From contig VGMB01000021.1 in the NCBI GenBank assembly GCA_016866585.1, positions 1 through 12,318 of the forward strand: a stretch of 12,318 nucleotides of DNA. The letters are read 5' to 3'. This DNA comes from Chlamydiota bacterium. Lineage in GTDB: Bacteria > Chlamydiota > Chlamydiia > Chlamydiales > Rhabdochlamydiaceae. Below, in pieces: positions 7,120 to 12,318 of the stretch. The first letter of the stretch is position 1, and every line of letters begins with the position of its first letter. The position numbers and the translations under genes are program-made. The notes beneath the pieces are model-generated. The model saw only the letters and a program-made list of their open reading frames with translations, did not search any database and had not been told where the DNA came from.

Positions 7120-8508
7120 ATGCAAGCCTGGCAGCAATTTCTAACCGTCCTCGAGAGCGATCTCGGGGCGGATACAGTTCAAAAATGGCTTCGAAGCCTA
7201 AAGGTTGTACACTTTGATGCTGGCAACCTATACTTAGAAGCCGTTGATTCATTCCAAATCTCTTGGTTTGAAGAGCACATTCGCGCAAAAGCTAGGAAGC
7301 ACCTTGTAAACAATAATTTCAATCCAATTAAAATACATCTTTCCTGCTCGACACCTATCGAACCTGAAAACTCTGACATAGTAGCCTCTGTCGAACAGAA
7401 ATCTCTTTCTTCCGTCAAATCTCATTTTGAGCTTTTAGTAGACACCTTAGACCCTCACGCACTCCTTGACAACTTCATAGTCACTGAAACAAGCAAAATG
7501 ATTTACGAACTAGTTTGTTCCATATCAGGCTTCAAAAAGGCTTCTCCATTTCCAGCTGAGCTAGGTCAGTTCAATCCCATATACGTATATGGCCCATCTG
7601 GATCTGGTAAATCACATTTGCTAATGGGACTAACACATGCACTTAAACAGAAGCAAGTGACTACCTGCTACGTTAAAATGGAAACTTTTACAGAAAACGT
7701 AGTGGCAGCTATCCGCAGTGGTAATATGCAAGATTTCCGTAGAGCCTATCGTAATGTTGATGTGCTTATTGTTGATGATGTACATATTTTATCCAAAAAA
7801 ACAGCCACACAGGAAGAGTTCTTCCATACGTTCAATACCCTTCATACTATTGGAAAACAAATTGTGCTGTCTGCTAACTGCGCGCCGGCATTTCTTCAAG
7901 ACATCGAACCTCGTCTGGTAAGTAGGTTCGAATGGGGAATAGCATTGCCTCTTGGCACTTTAAATAAAGATGAGCTTATTAGAATGATAGAAAGTAGACT
8001 ATCGACGCTTGAGTTTCCTTTAAACAAAAAGGTTATCGAGTTTCTACTAGAGACATTCTCTTACCATCTTAAATCACTACACAAAGCCATAGAGGCCCTA
8101 GTGCTCAGATCTCACACAGCTAAATACACAATCAAAAGCATAACCTTAAGAGAAACGGACGTAAAAGAGATCCTCAGCGACCTTATAGCTCAAACAAAAC
8201 AACAGCTTTTGAATCCACAAAAAATCGTACAGTCTGTAGCTGAACATTACGGAATCAAATCAGAAGACATCCTAGGTAAATCTCAAAGCCAGGATTGTGC
8301 TGTACCTCGACAGATAGCTATGTACCTGTGCAGAAATAGACTTAAAATGCCCTACACTCAGATTGGTCAATTCTTCAAAAGAGATCACTCTACAGTAATA
8401 AGCAGCGTAAATAACATCAAAGATAAACGAGAAGACCAAGAATCAGAGATGGACGGAATTTTACGCATCCTTGGCAAAAAACTGGAATCTCTTGTTGACG
8501 CAGGATAA
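7120..8508 (+). CDS. dnaA: DnaA paralogue (chlamydial DnaA1-like replication initiator family)
   Basis: The 462-residue protein has all four DnaA domains: domain I (1-75, with VQKWLRSL at 20-27), a short linker, the AAA+ domain (about 115-330) and the DNA-binding domain (365-462). Walker A is GPSGSGKS (158-165), Walker B VLIVDDVH (215-222), and the arginine-finger box is EPRLVSRFEWG (263-273). The DNA-binding signature is PRQIAMYLCR (396-405) with RDHSTV (421-426). Departures from canonical DnaA are Sensor I SANCAP instead of TSDRPP, Lys318 with SLHKAI where the Sensor II RELEGAL is expected, and a basic loop (SQSQDCAV, 388-395) almost free of basic residues. Chlamydiae carry two DnaA paralogues, and position beside yidC fits the CT250 type. 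AGAGGG overlapping the yidC stop lies 17 bases from ATG, too far to be ideal, so coupling to yidC translation is possible. Confidence 0.92.
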   Translation: MQAWQQFLTVLESDLGADTVQKWLRSLKVVHFDAGNLYLEAVDSFQISWFEEHIRAKARKHLVNNNFNPIKIHLSCSTPIEPENSDIVASVEQKSLSSVKSHFELLVDTLDPHALLDNFIVTETSKMIYELVCSISGFKKASPFPAELGQFNPIYVYGPSGSGKSHLLMGLTHALKQKQVTTCYVKMETFTENVVAAIRSGNMQDFRRAYRNVDVLIVDDVHILSKKTATQEEFFHTFNTLHTIGKQIVLSANCAPAFLQDIEPRLVSRFEWGIALPLGTLNKDELIRMIESRLSTLEFPLNKKVIEFLLETFSYHLKSLHKAIEALVLRSHTAKYTIKSITLRETDVKEILSDLIAQTKQQLLNPQKIVQSVAEHYGIKSEDILGKSQSQDCAVPRQIAMYLCRNRLKMPYTQIGQFFKRDHSTVISSVNNIKDKREDQESEMDGILRILGKKLESLVDAG

Positions 8509-8543
8509 AAAAAAGAGATCAAACTTTTTACAGAATGATCTCT
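8507..8543 (-). terminator. Intrinsic terminator of slc1
   Basis: AGAGATCA (8514-8521) and TGATCTCT (8536-8543) form a perfect 8-bp stem with a 14-base loop. On the minus strand the stem is followed directly by a run of T (plus-strand A at 8507-8513), the classical rho-independent layout for slc1. The T-tract overlaps the dnaA stop codon. On the plus strand no T-run follows, so dnaA termination here is less certain. Confidence 0.75.
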
Positions 8544-8563
8544 ATAGATGAATTGAAAATCGA

Positions 8564-9052
8564 TTAAATCTTAATGAAGCGCTCGCCTGGCTTGCCAGCA
8601 GCAGGAGAAGGCATAGCATCCTTAGGAACTTCTCTTCCTTCGATGATATTCTTTGCTTTTTCACGCCATTTTTCAACAGATTCAACGAATAGTGGAGCAA
8701 ATCTACGCAGAGAAGAAGCATCAGCTCCTAGCCCCATCTCTAAAACACAGTGCATCAAAATGAGTTCTTCAGGAACAGCAACACCTATTCCACCACCAGC
8801 CATTTGGCCACCAAGCATAGAACCTTCAAGTAAGGACTCATAAAGTCTCAAACGAACTTTGTCATCTTTTGGAAGTCCATCAAGTATAGGAGAATATAGA
8901 TACAGCCTGTCAGAATTAGGCTCATAAGTTATGTGCAAAGAAAAGGTATTATCGATTCCTAATATACATGTATAATTCTCATCAAAAACCAATTCTAAAT
9001 TAAGCTCTTTACCGAATTCTTTCAAATTGGCCTTTGCGTTTTCCAATGACAT
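8564..9052 (-). CDS. slc1: Type III secretion chaperone Slc1 (CesT/SycE-like)
   Basis: Slc1 is the class I chaperone that in C. trachomatis (CT043) binds early effectors such as Tarp and delivers them to the type III secretion ATPase. The 162-residue acidic protein reads MSLENAKANL and carries the segments I recognise from Slc1: TCILGIDNTFSLHITYE (28-44), SDRLYLYSPILDGLP (47-61), YESLLEGSMLGGQMAGGGIG (71-90), ELILMHCVLEM (96-106) and FVESVEKWR (122-130). These give the alpha-beta fold of homodimeric class I chaperones. I start it at 9052 rather than the in-frame ATG at 9058 because the strong AGGAGG is 8 bases from the former and 2 from the latter. It stands alone on the minus strand, divergent from glgX as in Chlamydia. 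The C-terminal 25 residues are Pro/Ala/Gly-rich and probably flexible. Its clients are not in this window. Confidence 0.92.
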   Translation of the reverse strand: MSLENAKANLKEFGKELNLELVFDENYTCILGIDNTFSLHITYEPNSDRLYLYSPILDGLPKDDKVRLRLYESLLEGSMLGGQMAGGGIGVAVPEELILMHCVLEMGLGADASSLRRFAPLFVESVEKWREKAKNIIEGREVPKDAMPSPAAGKPGERFIKI

Positions 9053-9060
9053 GAACATGT

Positions 9061-9066
9061 CCTCCT
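9061..9066 (-). promoter_or_regulatory. Strong Shine-Dalgarno sequence of slc1
   Basis: The minus strand reads AAAAGGAGGAC before the start. AGGAGG ends 8 bases from ATG 9052 and 2 bases from ATG 9058, which favours 9052. It is the best ribosome binding site in the window and suggests high expression. Confidence 0.8.
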
Positions 9067-9093
9067 TTTAAGGTTAGTGCCTATTATCAATAG

Positions 9094-9099
9094 ATTATA
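9094..9099 (-). promoter_or_regulatory. Candidate -10 box of slc1
   Basis: The minus strand has a perfect TATAAT here, which would start transcription roughly 35 bases upstream of the slc1 ATG. No recognisable -35 lies 16-18 bases further up, so the promoter is tentative or needs an activator. Confidence 0.35.
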
Positions 9100-9188
9100 T
9101 ATAAAATGAGTTTTTCCTATCGCAGAGAAAAATAGCAACTAAAAAATAAAAGATCTGAAACTTTTAGCGTTCATATCTTTACAGCATT

Positions 9189-9210
9189 TTTAGCCTGGGC
9201 TAAACCCGGC
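9189..9210. promoter_or_regulatory. GC-rich element with two alternative stems in the slc1-glgX divergent region
   Basis: TTTAGCC (9189-9195) and GGCTAAA (9198-9204) make a perfect inverted repeat. GCC-T-GGG (9193-9199) can instead pair with CCCGGC (9205-9210) around CTAAA. The two folds exclude each other. It is the only GC-rich spot in the 285-base gap 9053-9337, where I see no gene. It may be a protein binding site serving both divergent promoters or a structured leader. Confidence 0.4.
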
Positions 9211-9305
9211 AATCTATTACATCTTTAATATCTATTGTATCTTAATAATTTTTATGATTCAACATATTAAAGAAATATCATTAAAGGGCACATGCCGCAT
9301 TGAGC

Positions 9306-9331
9306 AGGATATGTTCATAGTTAACTGAGGG
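9306..9331 (+). promoter_or_regulatory. glgX translation leader: five-codon ORF overlapping the ribosome binding site
   Basis: GAGGG (9327-9331) is the ribosome binding site for glgX, 6 bases before ATG 9338. Just upstream, ATG 9311 opens a five-codon frame (M-F-I-V-N) whose TGA (9326-9328) overlaps that site. AGGA precedes ATG 9311 by only one base, which is too close for good initiation, so translation of the small frame is doubtful. Confidence 0.3.
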
Positions 9332-9337
9332 TAAAGT

Positions 9338-11401
9338 ATGTTCGAACATTATAATATTGGCCGGGGTTATGAATCTCCACTTGGCGTTTCATTTAGTGGC
9401 AATAAGACAAACTTCTCCCTTTTTTCAGAAAATGCGACCGAAGTGACCCTATGCCTTTTTGCAAGTGCTACAGACACCCCATTTTTTGAGGTGCAGCTAT
9501 CCCCTGATGTTCACAAGACAGGCCCCATTTGGCATGTTGAAATCGAAAACATCCCTAAGCATACTGTATATGCCTACAGGGTAGATGGACCAAACTCAGA
9601 ATCAGAGGGTCATATATTTGACGCAAAAAACTATCTATTAGACCCTTACGCCAAGTCAATATCTTCAAGTCATCTTTGGGGCAAGCACCACACTGACAAC
9701 ACATCTTACTCTCCCAAAGGAAAGATCATCTATCCATCCACATTTTCTTGGGGTAAAAGCAAATCCCCGAATCGACATTTAAAAGACTTGATCATTTATG
9801 AAATGCATGTAAGGGGTTTTACGCAAGATAAGAGCAGCAACGTAAAACACCCCGGTACCTTTCTCGGAGTGATAGAAAAAATACCTTATCTTAAAGAATT
9901 GGGAGTTAATGCTATCGAGCTACTGCCCGTTTTTGAGTTTAATGAATGTGAGAACAAAAACATTAACCCTATAACGAATGCCCACCTGACAAACTTTTGG
10001 GGATATTCTACAGTTAATTTCTTTAGCCTTATGAACAGGTACGCTGCAAATGGTGATTGGGATTCTAGCATAAATGAATTCAAGGAAATGGTAAAAAAAC
10101 TACATGAAAACGACATCGAAGTAATATTAGATGTCGTTTACAACCACACTTCAGAATCTGGTGTGACAGGTCCCAAGTATTCGTTCAAAGGAATCGACAA
10201 CAAGAACTACTACATACTCGATGAGAAAGGTGCATACAAAAACTATTCAGGAACAGGTAACACATTTAATTGCAATCACCCTTTTGTAAAAAAACTTATC
10301 GTAGACTCTCTGGAATACTTTGTTACAGAAATGCGTGTAGATGGATTTAGATTTGACTTAGCATCGATATTTACTAGAGGAACAGATGGAGGGGTTATGG
10401 ATCACCCACCTCTGATCGAAGAAATACTTAAAAGTGATAAATTGAAGGATAAAAAACTCATCGCTGAAGCATGGGATGCCGCGGGCCTTTACCAAGTGGG
10501 ATCATTTCCAGGAGATGGTGCATTCGCTGAATGGAATGGCAAATATAGAGATCATGTACGTAAATTTATTAAAGGGACAGACTCAACGTCTGGAAGCTTT
10601 GCAACAGCAATTTGTGGATCTCAAGATCTGTATGGGGAGAAAAGTGCGCCATATAATAGTATAAATTTTATCACAGCACATGATGGGTACAGCCTGACGG
10701 ACCTAGTTAGCTACCAAGATAAACACAACATAGCTAATGCAGAGAACAACACCGATGGTGCAAACGACAATGAAAGCTGGAATTGTGGACATGAAGGAGA
10801 AACTAAAAACCATCAAATTTTAGATCTAAGACAAAAACAGAAATACAACTTCATGTTAGCTCTGATGCTGTCTGTAGGAACACCAATGATACTCATGGGA
10901 GACGAATACGGACACACAAGACACGGCAATAATAATCCCTACTGCCAGGACAACGAACTGAACTGGATGCTTTGGGATCACATAAAAAAAAATAAACATT
11001 TTTTCGACTACGTTAAATTTTTGATTCAGTTCAGAAAAGATCACAAACACCTCTTCTGCAGAACAACGTTTTTATCTAATGATGAAATCACATGGCATGG
11101 GAAGACACCTCTAGAGGCTAACTGGGATCCTTCATCACGACTTGTTTGCTACACAATGCGTGACCCTTCTGGAAACGACTTATACGTAGCCTTCAATGCG
11201 GACTTCCAGCCTGTAAAATTAATGCTACCTGAGACAAAAAAAAACCATCACTGGTACAAGGTAATAGACACAGCAGAAAAAAACAAAATTTACCATTTCA
11301 CTGACACCGAGCATCAGCATGCTGAAAAATACGTTTATAAAATGGAACCTTACAGTGCAGTAGTTCTCAAGAGCCTTTCAAAAGGTCCTATTTCAATCTA
11401 G
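9338..11401 (+). CDS. glgX: Glycogen debranching enzyme GlgX
   Basis: GlgX hydrolyses alpha-1,6 branch linkages of phosphorylase-limit glycogen. The 687-residue product has an N-terminal CBM48 domain (about 10-105, starting GRGYESPLGVSFSG) and a GH13 barrel with all four conserved regions: DVVYNH (265-270), GFRFDLAS (336-343) with the nucleophile Asp340, IAEAWD (375-380) with acid/base Glu377, and FITAHDG (444-450) with Asp449. The isoamylase-type YGHTRHGNNNPYCQDNELNWM stretch (524-544) is present. The C-terminal beta domain (about 590-687) ends in KMEPYSAVVLKSL. All catalytic residues are intact and length is normal for the family. ATG 9338 has GAGGG 6 bases upstream. It is divergent from slc1, matching CT042/CT043, and its partners in glycogen metabolism are not in the window. 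Confidence 0.95.
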   Translation: MFEHYNIGRGYESPLGVSFSGNKTNFSLFSENATEVTLCLFASATDTPFFEVQLSPDVHKTGPIWHVEIENIPKHTVYAYRVDGPNSESEGHIFDAKNYLLDPYAKSISSSHLWGKHHTDNTSYSPKGKIIYPSTFSWGKSKSPNRHLKDLIIYEMHVRGFTQDKSSNVKHPGTFLGVIEKIPYLKELGVNAIELLPVFEFNECENKNINPITNAHLTNFWGYSTVNFFSLMNRYAANGDWDSSINEFKEMVKKLHENDIEVILDVVYNHTSESGVTGPKYSFKGIDNKNYYILDEKGAYKNYSGTGNTFNCNHPFVKKLIVDSLEYFVTEMRVDGFRFDLASIFTRGTDGGVMDHPPLIEEILKSDKLKDKKLIAEAWDAAGLYQVGSFPGDGAFAEWNGKYRDHVRKFIKGTDSTSGSFATAICGSQDLYGEKSAPYNSINFITAHDGYSLTDLVSYQDKHNIANAENNTDGANDNESWNCGHEGETKNHQILDLRQKQKYNFMLALMLSVGTPMILMGDEYGHTRHGNNNPYCQDNELNWMLWDHIKKNKHFFDYVKFLIQFRKDHKHLFCRTTFLSNDEITWHGKTPLEANWDPSSRLVCYTMRDPSGNDLYVAFNADFQPVKLMLPETKKNHHWYKVIDTAEKNKIYHFTDTEHQHAEKYVYKMEPYSAVVLKSLSKGPISI

Positions 11402-11466
11402 TAAAGAATTGAAACCCTTTGCTATGTTGATGACCAACAAACGTTAATTGAGACAATTATTCCCAT

Positions 11467-11471
11467 GGAGG
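11467..11471 (+). promoter_or_regulatory. Ribosome binding site that decides the lipoprotein start
   Basis: GGAGG begins inside the in-frame ATG at 11465 and lies 8 bases before ATG 11480. The first ATG therefore cannot be served by it, and 11480 is the start. Confidence 0.75.
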
Positions 11472-11479
11472 CTCACTCA

Positions 11480-12139
11480 ATGTCTAAAAACATATTTACC
11501 TGCCTTATTGCACTCTCTTTACTTGCATCTTGCCGCAATAATGAGCAAGACTCATCTGTATCTGCATCTGAAAACCTATTTAAATCCAAAGTAGCGATAG
11601 CGCCGGTCATTGACAACACCAAGCATACAACAAGTTGGGATCTTTCTGACGAAATCACATATTCTTTATTCTATAAACTTGGACAAAAAGAAAATCTCCA
11701 AGTAGAAGATCCCCACAAAACAAAATCTGTAACACGCAAGCTTAAATCTACAAACGATCCTTTTGGTGAAGATATAAAATGGGTCAAAAAAAGCTTTGCT
11801 GAAGAAGAGTTTGTTGTTTTTCTAGAAATGCTAGAGCATGAAGAAATCCCAAACACTTCTGACAGGTCTCAAACTCCCCAAGAGTGCTCCGCAAACCTCA
11901 ACCTAACAGCCCGCGTTGTTGTAGTTGATAATAGAACAGATACCCCTCAAGTGATCCTCCAAGAAGTGATCAATGACAAACATTTTATTCCAAAACAATT
12001 CAATCAATATAATTTTAGACAGGTAGCATGGGGATCTGACGATTTCTTCATTTCTCCTACAGGAATGGCTCACAGCCAGTTCTTAAAAGAGCTCTCTAAT
12101 CGTATTGATGACTATATAAAAATTGCAAAGAGCTCATAA
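11480..12139 (+). CDS. Small outer-envelope lipoprotein, LptE-like layout
   Basis: The 219-residue product starts MSKNIFTCLIALSLLASC; LLAS-C is a clear lipobox, so signal peptidase II would cleave before Cys18. Residues 19-20 are Arg-Asn, with no Asp at +2, consistent with outer-membrane sorting by the E. coli rule. After a Ser/Glu-rich linker, KVAIAPVIDNT (37-47) plus an amphipathic helix LSDEITYSLFYKL (55-67) and strand ENLQVED (71-77) resemble the strand-helix-strand opening of LptE and LpoB-like lipoproteins. Later strands EFVVFLEMLEHEEIP (110-124) and NLNLTARVVVVDNRTDTPQVILQEVI (139-164) also follow the LptE pattern. LptE plugs the LPS exporter LptD, but this assignment rests on pattern only. 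It lies 78 bases after glgX and directly abuts the next gene. Confidence 0.8.
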   Translation: MSKNIFTCLIALSLLASCRNNEQDSSVSASENLFKSKVAIAPVIDNTKHTTSWDLSDEITYSLFYKLGQKENLQVEDPHKTKSVTRKLKSTNDPFGEDIKWVKKSFAEEEFVVFLEMLEHEEIPNTSDRSQTPQECSANLNLTARVVVVDNRTDTPQVILQEVINDKHFIPKQFNQYNFRQVAWGSDDFFISPTGMAHSQFLKELSNRIDDYIKIAKSS

Positions 12140-12318
12140 ATGGATCAGATACAAGCGCAAAATTTTGTAACAGAAAGTATAGAATTCATCCTGTTATTCG
12201 GGGTTATTGCGCTTGTTGTTGCCCTTGTAGGTAGATCAAGAGGCTTTTTTGATTTACCTCCGCCTTCTGCAACTGTATCCATCAAATCATCCCTAAGATT
12301 TGGCCAAGTTCTTTCTTG
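12140..12318 (+). CDS. Membrane protein, N-terminal part (cut by window edge)
   Basis: ATG 12140 follows the lipoprotein TAA with no gap and in the same frame, so translation is probably coupled. The 59 visible residues have a polar start, one membrane helix (about 16-31, FILLFGVIALVVALVG), then RSRGFFDLPPPSATVSIKSSLRFGQVLS, where a further membrane segment may begin. A polytopic membrane protein such as a CPBP-family intramembrane protease is conceivable, but no family motif is visible. Confidence 0.6.
   Translation, partial: MDQIQAQNFVTESIEFILLFGVIALVVALVGRSRGFFDLPPPSATVSIKSSLRFGQVLS

Noticed and set aside
8574..8843. Plus-strand frame opposite slc1
   Set aside because: It is antisense to a confidently identified gene, lacks a ribosome binding site, and its protein shows no recognisable pattern.
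9338..9349. Palindrome ATGTTCGAACAT at the glgX start as a LexA site
   Set aside because: The half-site order is GTTC-GAAC, not the GAAC-N4-GTTC LexA arrangement, and it lies in coding sequence.
1..12318. CRISPR arrays, tRNA or rRNA genes, insertion sequences
   Set aside because: I saw no regularly spaced direct repeats, no tRNA-like cloverleaf, no rRNA sequence and no transposase.

Overview
The window looks like chromosomal DNA of a chlamydia-like bacterium (phylum Chlamydiota) from outside the classical genus Chlamydia. The best evidence is a close match to the chlamydial type III secretion chaperone Slc1, divergent from a glycogen debranching enzyme (the CT043/CT042 pairing known in C. 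trachomatis). A yidC-dnaA pair like CT251/CT250 and two tandem proteins resembling the CHLPS/DUF818 hydrolase family agree. The DNA is AT-rich. I cannot name a genus or species from sequence alone.

Bases 1-5100 look like an accessory region. They hold the C-terminal part of a GT10 (fucosyltransferase-like) glycosyltransferase open at the left edge, a 682-residue protein made almost wholly of TPR-like repeats with an unusual 41-residue period, and two tandem paralogous alpha/beta hydrolases. The gaps carry AT-rich dyads, one good sigma70/sigma66-type promoter, and a hairpin that covers a ribosome binding site.

Bases 5190-8510 hold core genes: yidC (membrane protein insertase) and, 21 bases later, a DnaA paralogue. 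This DnaA keeps its ATPase motifs but differs from canonical DnaA in Sensor I, Sensor II and the DNA-binding basic loop. Slc1 is convergent to dnaA on the minus strand and ends at an intrinsic terminator whose T-tract lies against the dnaA stop codon.

Bases 9053-9337 are a divergent control region between slc1 and glgX, with a GC-rich element that can form two alternative stems. glgX is followed by a small lipoprotein gene whose layout resembles LptE-type lipoproteins. The first 59 codons of a membrane protein abut it and run off the right edge.

Functionally, the window combines envelope biogenesis (YidC, the lipoprotein, a membrane protein), glycan work (GT10, GlgX), virulence secretion (Slc1) and chromosome replication or its control (DnaA paralogue). 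The most unusual items are the 41-residue-period repeat protein and the divergent DnaA.
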